NCBI GenBank assembly: GCA_026770615.1
Contig: MU631422.1
Span: 228,797-243,495, forward strand
From: Pavlovales sp. CCMP2436
Lineage: Eukaryota; Haptophyta; Pavlovophyceae; Pavlovales
Reading direction: 5' to 3'
Length of the DNA stretch: 14,699 nucleotides
Shown here: piece after piece, positions 8,045-14,392 of the stretch
How the letters are laid out: every line of letters begins with the position of its first letter
How positions within the stretch are numbered: the stretch's first letter is position 1
The notes under the pieces: model-generated
The model's input: only the letters and a program-made list of their open reading frames with translations
Told to the model about the DNA's origin: nothing
The model's database searches: none
Position numbers and translations under genes: made by a program

Positions 8045-8503
8045 TCATGAAAAAACTCGGAGGCCTCGGCACCAACTCAGAGTTACGCGCCATCGCTGAC
8101 TCTGCACTCAGCCACCCGGACGCGCACGCCGGGAACGTCTCGAATCAGACCCAGGAGCTAGTCGAGGAATGCCTCAAACTGAACCCAACCTGGGAGTACA
8201 AGACGGGCACCATACAAGGAGTCCTCCTAGCAGCCACTGGAGCTTTAAACGCCGAAAGAACCAAGCTCATTAAGGGCGATGAGCCCACGAACGACCCCGA
8301 TGACCCAGAAGACACGGAAATCAACCCTTTCACACCACCAGCCCAGCCACCGCAGAGTAACAACTTGGCAAGCACCCACAATGTCGACGCGTTCGCAGCC
8401 GTCTTCAACCGCCGCCAACAACAATACACAGACACCCAACAAAAACAAGAGAAAGCCAGACGGGCTGCCCAGGGGCGGAAATCCAACCCCCCAAACCCCC
8501 CCC
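7942..8503 (+). pseudogene. Retroelement protein continued: second half of zinc finger and linker (shifted frame)
   Basis: From codon CAT at 7942 this frame reads HHDKPKPSGRYVSVEHIIKHCP, completing C-x2-C-x(n)-H-x4-C with the CPFC just upstream. This is the usual finger after RNase H in non-LTR elements, where EHI..HCP is typical. It is followed by a helical segment (RDLRRTVIMKKLGGLG, TQELVEECLKLNPTW) and a Pro/Asn/Gln-rich linker. Coding sense is lost near two C runs (C6 8487-8492, C8 8496-8503), after which the other frame makes sense. Confidence 0.6.
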
Positions 8504-9172
8504 AAACGACCTCGTACGAAAAAGAGTACAGGCATATCCAACTTTCCAACAGGAAATGGAGCCGGAAGCAGCACACTAACCGTCAACAACACTCCAACAG
8601 AAGATAGAGACGAAAGTAGCACACTAACCACTAACAACCCCTCGAAACGCCCACGCGCTCAGAAGGGCCGCCATGGAAAAACCAAGATAATCATCCAATG
8701 GACACCAGCGAGAGCCTGTGAAATCGAAAAACTCTATGCTACCGTTAACCTCATGGACATGAACGTTGTGGGCGACGGGAACTGTTTCCTCTACGCAGCC
8801 ATGGGAATCGACGGCAACGGTGCAAGTCACAAACAAGCAGCAGCGAACCTCCGCCAACGAGCCATAGCCCACGCCCGGGCGCTACCCGAAAACGTCCAGA
8901 ACCACTTGGACCTCAGACGGCCCAACAAAGACCCAACAGATCCCTGTGGCAACAGCACCGCTCCCATGTGGTCGATGGCATACCAGGCAAAAGAAGGCGG
9001 TTGGATACACAACAACATGTTCTAAAGCATAGCAACCATCCTACGGATCGACATAGCAATAGCCACTCACAAGCAAGTGGAAATAGACGTGACCTCAACC
9101 TTATTTATTCATATTGCAGGCCCAGACCCTAACCTACCTCACCCAGCCCATCCACTACCAAATGAACTTTAA
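8504..9172 (+). pseudogene. Retroelement OTU-family cysteine protease domain, interrupted by TAA
   Basis: After a linker with a repeated SSTLT..NN motif and basic KRPR clusters, the frame reads VVGDGNCFLYAAMGI, the OTU signature, with the nucleophile Cys codon at 8783-8785. It continues through LRQRAIAHARAL, an MW pair and GWIHNNMF, then hits TAA at 9023-9025. Beyond it the frame stays open to TAA 9170-9172, and SIAT..RIDI aligns with SIATSIGMDV of the intact minus-strand OTU at 11522-12169, where the residue at the stop position is His. A candidate catalytic His is FIH near 9105 in this frame or PIHYQMNF (about 9145-9170) in another frame, so a further frameshift is possible. OTU proteases usually cleave ubiquitin conjugates; in retroelements polyprotein processing or deubiquitination is a guess. 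Confidence 0.72.
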
Positions 9173-9303
9173 GCGTCCAATGGGCGCCACCAGGAGCACC
9201 AAGACCAGGGGCACGCAGGCTCCGACAACATTCACTAGTCACACTGATAAACACACCCAGCCAAACAGACCTCGGACCCACGCCCATTTGCGTGATACAC
9301 AAC

Positions 9304-9510
9304 GAAGCACCAGCGGCCATACCACCTATGCAGTATGAGCCCATACCCCTAACGGACAGCATCGCCCAAATCGAGGCACCAGCGGCTAAACCATTTCTGC
9401 GGTATGAGCATATATCCCCAACTGACAGCATCGCTCAGTATGAGCCCGTATCCCCAACGGCCATACCACCTATACAGCAAGAGCCCATACCGTCAACGGA
9501 CACCAGTGCA
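9304..9510 (+). repeat. Three tandem 69-nt units in the retroelement 3' region
   Basis: Units lie at 9304-9372, 9373-9441 and 9442-9510. Read in one frame they give 23-residue repeats such as EAPAAIPPMQYEPIP..TDSIAQ; that frame is open about 9292-9576 (end TGA 9574-9576). Whether this is translated or is a repetitive 3' UTR cannot be told. The third unit is shuffled relative to the first two. Confidence 0.7.
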
Positions 9511-9576
9511 CTGATCACCCCTGCCAAACGAAGATGCCTGATGCGCAACCAACCTACGAATAATGAAGATTCATGA

Positions 9577-10010
9577 ACAGGTGTAAACCCGACCACACCT
9601 TCCAATTAGCCAAAGCCCACCCTCAGGTCCAGCCGAGGCCAGCAACGCTTACGCACATCAAACGTGGAAAAACGCAACCAGAGACCGTCTCGAACCAAAA
9701 CCTCATTACTACCAGGAGCAGTCAGTCCCACCGAACCCAAAACAGGACCAGCCAGTCCCGCCATAAACCACGAATCCGCAGCAGGCCCGTCACGCATGCA
9801 CGCACTGATCCATGACAAGTCCTTCATATTCATGCACCACTCACGCACACTGCGCTCAGCAACCAAACGGGCCCTTGAAACTGGCCAGTCACCCACGCTG
9901 TCACACCACTCGGGCGACAAAAATCTAAAACCAAACATGAGCCAGCAAGTCCGCCACACCCCGCAACCCAAAGTCCTGCGCCCGAGGCCCACCCTCGTCA
10001 AGGGGTGGGA
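9577..10010 (+). other. A/C-rich 3' part of the retroelement, ending near a hairpin
   Basis: No recognisable protein is present; open frames here are low-complexity Thr/Ser/Pro/Arg strings. A perfect 7-bp stem CCCACCC (9988-9994) / GGGTGGG (10003-10009) with an 8-nt loop marks the approximate point where A/C-rich composition ends. 3'-terminal stem-loops are recognised by reverse transcriptase in some non-LTR elements, so this may be the element's 3' end. No poly-A tail or simple-repeat tail follows. Confidence 0.35.
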
Positions 10011-10737
10011 TAGAATGGGCCAGCAAATAAGCCGCGTATATTGGTGGTTTTGGCCCGGGCAAAAATCTCAACATATGCGAGCCAGGTTAGCGATGAAGTA
10101 ATGTTTGGGATGCGCGAAGTTGGGCCGCACTCGCAGACGGTGCTGCATTTCAGACGACGCGAAGGAGAGCAGTGGAGGTCGGTCAGCGCGCCAGTCGAGA
10201 GTTGTCAGTCTTCGATCGTCGTGTGGCTGAACTGATCAGCGGTGGGGACGGTATCCGTGTGCTCGGGGTGGATCCCTGGATCTGAGTGTTTTTTCAACAT
10301 TTAAATCCAGTGAGATCCTCCCGGGGACGGACGTTTAACTAAAAACTTACACAGCAACATCGGCTCACACTACAGAGGAACCAAACCACTTATCCCAGGC
10401 CAACAACCGCAACCACCTTAGATGAGGAGAGAGCTTTTTAAGATAAGTGGAGGATTATTGAGTCACCCCGCCGCCTGGGACTAGACCAGGGGTTGGAGAT
10501 TACCGCCCCCGGCGATTAGGCGAGCTGCGCATTAGCGCACGTCAATTTAATTTTATCCCGATAATTGTATCCCAATAATGTCCAAAAAATATCCCAAAAA
10601 ATATTCCAAAAAATGTCAACTGACAATTTCAACTGACACCCACCCACAACTGACACCCAGTACAAACGATAGTGTCAACAACCTACTGGCTTAATCACGT
10701 TTTAAGGCTTAATCGCGTTTTTTAAAAAAATCGCCCA
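10011..10737. other. Non-coding spacer with short AT-rich repeats
   Basis: I see no gene. Contents: a 9-bp inverted repeat CCACTTATC (10386-10394) / GATAAGTGG (10442-10450); small hairpin TGCGC-ATTA-GCGCA near 10526-10539; tandem variants of TCCAAAAAATAT at about 10578-10615; repeated CAACTGACACCCA near 10620-10660; and an 18-nt tandem duplication GGCTTAATCRCGTTTT (10688-10705, 10706-10723). This looks like remnants of small non-autonomous elements or simple-sequence expansion. Confidence 0.5.
10688..10723. repeat. 18-nt tandem duplication
   Basis: GGCTTAATCACGTTTTAA is followed directly by GGCTTAATCGCGTTTTTT. Confidence 0.8.
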
Positions 10738-11286
10738 AGGAAAATCCGCTAACCCGCCTTCACGCTCGCCGCCTCTCACCCGCCTTCTTCACCTTCGTCG
10801 TCGCCCCGTCATCGCGCTCGCTCGAGCGCTGTCGTGCTTGCCTTTCTCGCCGACGTGCTGCAGCCCGCCGCCCTTCATCGGTGAGATATCATCGGCGCCG
10901 ATTTTGGAATCCTTTTCCGCGTTCACAGGCGGGTGCAGCCCCTCACTCTTCTCGTCGTGCAGCCCCTCAACCTTTGCGATGGACAGAACGGCCGTCTGGT
11001 CATTTGACTACCGACCTATCAATAACCGAAAAGCCCCCTAAGGTTTCCAAGCCCCTGTACGACCCGGACCCGTTTTAAAGCCTGGCGTAGCCTGGCGTAG
11101 TTCTTTTAACGCTCATTATATGAGCATTCCTCCCGCGTCTCTCAACGCTGTCGGTTCATAGCTACGTCACTCTCGCGAGTGCATCCGCCGTGCCAGCAGG
11201 TACCTTCAGCTAAGCGCTGAAGGCCCACCACTGACAAAAAGAAAACCTTTGAGTAGCCGAACGCGCCCACGTTCTCATATAAAGCC
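10738..11286. other. Spacer without a supported gene
   Basis: The stretch is C/T-rich at 10750-10870, then mixed. Two overlapping short frames end at 11041 and 11078 but have no recognisable content. A 10-nt tandem duplication CCTGGCGTAG lies at 11081-11100, and a hairpin at 11203-11223. Confidence 0.4.
11203..11223. repeat. Perfect 8-bp hairpin
   Basis: CCTTCAGC (11203-11210) pairs with GCTGAAGG (11216-11223) around loop TAAGC. Function unknown; it lies downstream of the minus-strand OTU gene's CCG tract. Confidence 0.6.
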
Positions 11287-11462
11287 ACCGTCTCCGTCAC
11301 CGTCGCCTTCGCAGCCTCCATTGCCGCCGCCGCCGCCGCTGCCGCCGCCACCACCGCCGCCGTCGCCGCCGCCACCGCCGCCGCCGCCGCCACCTCGGCC
11401 TGCTTACCTGCCGAGGCTGCCACGCCGCTGTCGCCACCGCCGCTGCCGCCGCCGCCGCCGCC
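11287..11462. repeat. CCG/CCN trinucleotide-rich tract
   Basis: About 175 nt is dominated by CCG, CCA and CGC triplets, followed near 11466-11476 by a run of about ten C. It lies just past the stop codon of the minus-strand OTU gene and may be in its 3' UTR. Open frames across it are Pro-, Ala- or Arg-only strings and are not considered genes. Confidence 0.8.
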
Positions 11463-11521
11463 GCAATCCCCCCCCCCACACATCTCTTGCCTACAATTTT
11501 TTCCAATTGTATTCCCTGCTG

Positions 11522-12169
11522 TTATGTCATTTGGACCGGTATTTCACATGTAGCTTCAAAGTGGGTCTTGCTTACATCACTGGAAATCACACACACCCTC
11601 CTACCTCCGCTACGCGACGCCGTGATCAGCTCGGACAGTGTTTTCCTGTCCATCGGGCCGGCCGTCCATCCAGCAATGCTGTATCGAGGGATCCTCAGTA
11701 CTGGCGGGGCAAGGTTAGCATGGTATACTGCGATAAATTTCGCGACTTGCCCATTATCCAAGCGTTTGAGGAGTATCACGTCCATTCCAATGCTCGTGGC
11801 GATGCTGTGGAGCATGTTGTCATGCATCCATGCTGCCTGTCCATCCACAAAGTACGGCTGCCCGTACCGTGCTTGCGCTACTATTGGCCACATATTATTG
11901 CGCAGGTTGTTGTTAAGGTTACTTCCCATCGGGTCACTTGGGTGATCCTCAGATCTACGCATCAACAATTCCTCTTGCACTTCTGGCGTGAGTAGAAGCG
12001 CATGATTGACTGCCGCCGTGCGTAGTGTTATGGCTGCCTCCCAGTTCACCGCTAGCTCTGCGCTTCTTAGCACCGCGTAGGGAAGGCAGTTTCCATCGCC
12101 TGTTACGCCTACGGGGCTTCTTAGCGTTGCCAGTAACGTTGTGAAGATTAACTGCAACCGAGCAATCAT
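11522..12169 (-). CDS. OTU-family cysteine protease, intact, related to the retroelement OTU
   Basis: A 215-codon single-exon frame runs from ATG 12169-12167 to TAA 11524-11522. The OTU signature GDGNCLPYAVL sits at residues 24-34, with Cys28 as predicted nucleophile. Mid-protein VAQARYGQPYFVDGQAAW leads into MHDNMLHSIATSIGMDVILL (about 123-142). THFEAT near the C terminus gives predicted catalytic His203. The Asp-Gly-Asn-Cys and His motifs needed for isopeptidase activity are present. Compared with the OTU remnant at 8750-9172 on the other strand it shares GDGNC, LR..A..HA..L, a RR..+.P.DP.G block, MW, W.H.NM and SIAT..+D+. It may be the surviving tail of another copy of the element or a domesticated gene. 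Its flanks carry no RNase H or zinc-finger sequence. Upstream is a TATAAAAA string (minus strand, 12205-12198), close to the ATG. Confidence 0.82.
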   Translation of the reverse strand: MIARLQLIFTTLLATLRSPVGVTGDGNCLPYAVLRSAELAVNWEAAITLRTAAVNHALLLTPEVQEELLMRRSEDHPSDPMGSNLNNNLRNNMWPIVAQARYGQPYFVDGQAAWMHDNMLHSIATSIGMDVILLKRLDNGQVAKFIAVYHANLAPPVLRIPRYSIAGWTAGPMDRKTLSELITASRSGGRRVCVISSDVSKTHFEATCEIPVQMT

Positions 12170-12231
12170 TAGTCAACGTTTCTTGGTTAAAGGAACGTTT
12201 TTATAATTAAGAGGCAATCTCAAATCAAGGC
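12170..12231. promoter_or_regulatory. 62-bp divergent intergenic region between OTU and AMPK-beta
   Basis: This is an AT-rich island in GC-rich surroundings, with two copies of AACGTTT (12175-12181 and 12194-12200), each holding the palindrome AACGTT, and TTTTTATAATTA (12198-12209), which reads as a TATA-like string on either strand. It is too short to hold two conventional promoters with leaders, so either the leaders are very short or one start is misplaced. Confidence 0.4.
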
Positions 12232-13533
12232 ATGGCGAGTTTGCCCCCCTCGCCCGGCGCCGTCGTCGACATCCTGCAGCTTCCCTTGCCCGGGCCCGAG
12301 GCGGAGACGACCCCTGAGCTCCCTTCGCACTATGCAAAGGCCGAGGCGCTCGCGTTCTCGGCCAGCTCGCGCCTCCGCCTTGGCGGCAAGGGCCCGTTGC
12401 GCCTCGCGGCCGCCTCGCGAAAGGTCGCCTTCGGCTCGGTGCTGGCCGCCGCGCCAGCGCCCCCTTCGATCGTCGAGTCGCCGAGCTTGGCCGCTCGCTC
12501 TATCCTCCTCCCGCGCGCTGCCAACGACGCGCCGCAGTTCATGGCGCACTCGCACGTGCTCAAGCAGTTCCTCCACGCGCCCAAGTCGGCTCCGACGCCC
12601 AAGCCGACCCCCGCTCCGACGTCGGACGCCCGCTCTGCCGCCTTCGTCGAGAAGCTGACGAGGCCTAGCCGCAACCGGCGCAAGGTTGCCGTCACCCTCA
12701 CATGGCCGGGCGGCGGTAGCTCGGTCTTCCTCCTCGGCTCCTTCACCAACTGGACAGAGCGCGTGCCGATGGTGGCGGAGGGCAACGGCCATGCTCACTT
12801 TGCCACCATTAACCTCCCGTCGGGCGACCACAACTACCTCTTTGAGGTGAATGGCAGGCACTGTGTCGCCGACGCGGAGAAGCTGATCAGCGTCCCGCCC
12901 GGCAGCGCGCCTACCAGTATCGTCAACACGGTGCTGGTAGATGACGGCGCGGAGTTCGAGGAGCTCAGCGACACTGCTCCGGCGAGGCAGGTTGGCGACT
13001 TCAAGACGGCGTCCGTCTGGAGTTCGCGCGCGGGCGCGCTCGAGAGCGGCTTCTCGTCAGTTGTGTCCGCCAACCTCAAGGCTGCGTGGTCCGTGCCGCC
13101 GACGCTGCCGCCGCACCTCGCAAAGTTGCACGGGGTGCAGATGGCCGCGCCTCGCTGCGCGCCCCGGCCAGAGGAATTGCAGCACGTGGTGTTCGCGGAC
13201 AGCGAGCTCAACCACGTGGCCTTCGCGCACTGCGGCGACGCCGCGCGCTGCAGCATCGAGGACGATGTATGCGACTCGTGCGCTTCGCCGGAGAATGGCA
13301 CCTTGCTCGAGATGATTGGGTCCTACGCGCCCGCGCCGGCGGCGACCGTCTCCATCACGTCGCGCTGGCGCACGCACCGCGTGACCCACGTGTTGATCAA
13401 GCCGATGTTGATCAAGCAGACGCAGCACAGCACCGCACCGCTCTTGGAGATCACCTCGCGATGTACCACTGTCGACTTGGCCGGCGCCGTCGTCGACATC
13501 CTGCAGCTTCCCTTGCCCGGGCCCGAGGCGTAG
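12232..13533 (+). CDS. AMPK/SnRK1 beta subunit (CBM48 + ASC domain) with repeat-derived C-terminal extension
   Basis: The frame is 433 codons. The beta subunit scaffolds the alpha kinase and gamma sensor subunits of the AMP-activated/SNF1 energy-sensing kinase and binds glycogen or starch-like glucans. Residues 1-148 are an Ala/Pro-rich, probably disordered N terminus. Residues 151-240 match the AMPK CBM48: VAVTLTWPGGGSSVFLLGSFTNW, then LPSGDHNYLFEVNGRH and IVNTVLVDD. The first glucan-binding Trp (TNW) is present; where animal proteins have a second Trp (DGQW) this one has NGRH. Residues 286-392 are the ASC domain, starting WSVPPTLPPHL and ending VSITSRWRTHRVTHVLIKP, as in RY..KYVT.L.YKP at family C termini. 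The family normally ends here; this frame runs 41 residues on, the last 16 repeating residues 9-24 because it reads into a duplicate of its own 5' part and stops at a TAG replacing GAG. ATG 12232 has a good context (AAGGCATGG). Confidence 0.9.
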   Translation: MASLPPSPGAVVDILQLPLPGPEAETTPELPSHYAKAEALAFSASSRLRLGGKGPLRLAAASRKVAFGSVLAAAPAPPSIVESPSLAARSILLPRAANDAPQFMAHSHVLKQFLHAPKSAPTPKPTPAPTSDARSAAFVEKLTRPSRNRRKVAVTLTWPGGGSSVFLLGSFTNWTERVPMVAEGNGHAHFATINLPSGDHNYLFEVNGRHCVADAEKLISVPPGSAPTSIVNTVLVDDGAEFEELSDTAPARQVGDFKTASVWSSRAGALESGFSSVVSANLKAAWSVPPTLPPHLAKLHGVQMAAPRCAPRPEELQHVVFADSELNHVAFAHCGDAARCSIEDDVCDSCASPENGTLLEMIGSYAPAPAATVSITSRWRTHRVTHVLIKPMLIKQTQHSTAPLLEITSRCTTVDLAGAVVDILQLPLPGPEA

Positions 13534-13990
13534 ACGACCCCTGAGCTCTCTTCGCACTATGCAAAGGCCGAGGCACCCGCGTTTCCGACCAGCTCGTGCC
13601 TCCGCCTCGGCGGCAAGGGCCTGCTGCGCCTCGTGGCGGCCTCGCGAAAGGTCGCATTCGGCTCGGTGTTTCCTGCCGCGCCGGCACCCCGTTCAGTCTT
13701 CGGCTCGGTGCTGCCCGCCGCGCCAGCACCCCCTTCGATCGTCGGGTCGCCGAGCTTGGCCGCTCGCTCTATTCTCCTCCCGCGCGCTGCCGACGACGCG
13801 CCGCAGTTCATGGCGCAATCGTACGTGCTCAAGCAGTTCCTCCACGCACCCAAGTCGGCTCCGACGCCCAAGTCGACCCCCGCTCTGACGTCGGACGCCC
13901 GCTCTGCCGTCTTCGTCGAGCCGCTTGAATAAGCCTAGCCGCGACCGGCGCAAGGTCACCGTCACTCTCATATGGCTGGGCGGCGGCAGC
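13481..13990 (+). pseudogene. Truncated tandem copy of the AMPK-beta 5' region
   Basis: 13481-13990 is a near-identical copy of 12254-12720, offset by 1227 nt at its start, which is 409 codons and in frame. Differences include GAG to TAG at 13531-13533, a 42-nt internal duplication near 13668-13720 (GGCTCGGTG..CCGCGCCGGCACCCC repeated), many substitutions, and a 1-nt insertion near 13925 giving TAA. The copy stops within the start of CBM48 and has no ASC domain, so it cannot make a functional beta subunit. Confidence 0.9.
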
Positions 13991-14142
13991 CCGCGCACTT
14001 GGAGGCTCCCGTGACGCAGCCGGCGGTGGGTTGGGGCGAGGCGTCAGCTGCAGCGCTGGCCGTGAGGGCGGTGGTCGGCGCCGGCGTTACGCTGGTGGCC
14101 GTCCTCGCCGCGGCCGGCAGGTGCCGGTATCTCGGGTCTTAA
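13972..14142 (+). CDS. Possible 56-residue single-pass membrane peptide
   Basis: The frame is 56 codons from ATG 13972-13974 to TAA 14140-14142. The start arises inside the AMPK-beta duplicate, where a substitution changed ACATGG to ATATGG and the frame differs from the parent. The rest is sequence beyond the duplication end. Residues about 27-48 (AAALAVRAVVGAGVTLVAVLAA) could form one membrane helix, followed by a short Cys/Arg tail (GRCRYLGS). No homologue is recognised. In GC-rich DNA such Ala/Val runs arise easily, so this is tentative. Confidence 0.2.
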   Translation: MAGRRQPAHLEAPVTQPAVGWGEASAAALAVRAVVGAGVTLVAVLAAAGRCRYLGS

Positions 14143-14147
14143 GCTAT

Positions 14148-14179
14148 CTGAGCCACGACGTTACTGAGCCACGACGTTG
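14148..14179. repeat. 16-nt tandem duplication
   Basis: CTGAGCCACGACGTTA (14148-14163) is followed directly by CTGAGCCACGACGTTG (14164-14179). Confidence 0.85.
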
Positions 14180-14368
14180 ACTGTGAGTGCCGTCAACCTA
14201 TAGTATAGTTAGTGGGACGTGCTGTACCACTTTTTATATATTAATGTAGGGGGGTTCGGGCTGGCAGTACGTTTTAAGTTCAAGTCAGGCTGATCTTAGC
14301 GCTCGGACGCAGGCTCCTACGCGCTACGTCGAAGTGAAGAGCTGGTAGAAGTGGTGGATGATGACACG

Positions 14369-14389
14369 TATATATATATATATATATAT
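14369..14389. repeat. (TA)n microsatellite
   Basis: About ten uninterrupted TA dinucleotides occupy 14369-14389. They lie where the other copies of the adjacent repeat carry a CACTTTTTTATAT string. Confidence 0.9.
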
Positions 14390-14392
14390 GAA

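Larger units (their letters stand above)
4538..10010 (+). mobile_element. Degenerate non-LTR-type retroelement (RNase H - CCHC zinc finger - OTU), no reverse transcriptase seen
   Basis: The top strand is A/C-rich and G/T-poor throughout, apart from a GC-rich insert at 5342-6372, in contrast to the GC-rich host genes on both sides. Domain order in the main frame is low-complexity N-terminal region, RNase H-like domain (about 6870-7500), CPFC..H..C zinc finger (7931-8010) and OTU protease (about 8750-9172), followed by repeat-rich 3' sequence. RNase H followed by this C-terminal zinc finger is typical of non-LTR retrotransposon polyproteins, and OTU-type cysteine proteases are, to my knowledge, reported in the Dualen/RandI group of algal non-LTR elements. 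The ends are estimated from composition; no target-site duplication was found for the whole element. Multiple frame lesions show it is not currently intact. Confidence 0.7.

Noticed and set aside
9304..9510. CRISPR-like repeats
   Set aside because: Units are contiguous 69-nt tandem repeats without spacers.
10485..10545. tRNA-like or structured RNA
   Set aside because: A short stem (TGCGC/GCGCA) and a GGGG/CCCC pairing exist, but there is no T-loop consensus and no overall cloverleaf.
11249..11995. 248-codon plus-strand frame through the CCG tract
   Set aside because: A poly-Pro run followed by antisense of the OTU gene; the OTU motifs are on the minus strand.
13057..13557. Minus-strand frame opposite the AMPK-beta ASC domain
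   Set aside because: Arg-rich shadow of a well-supported plus-strand gene.
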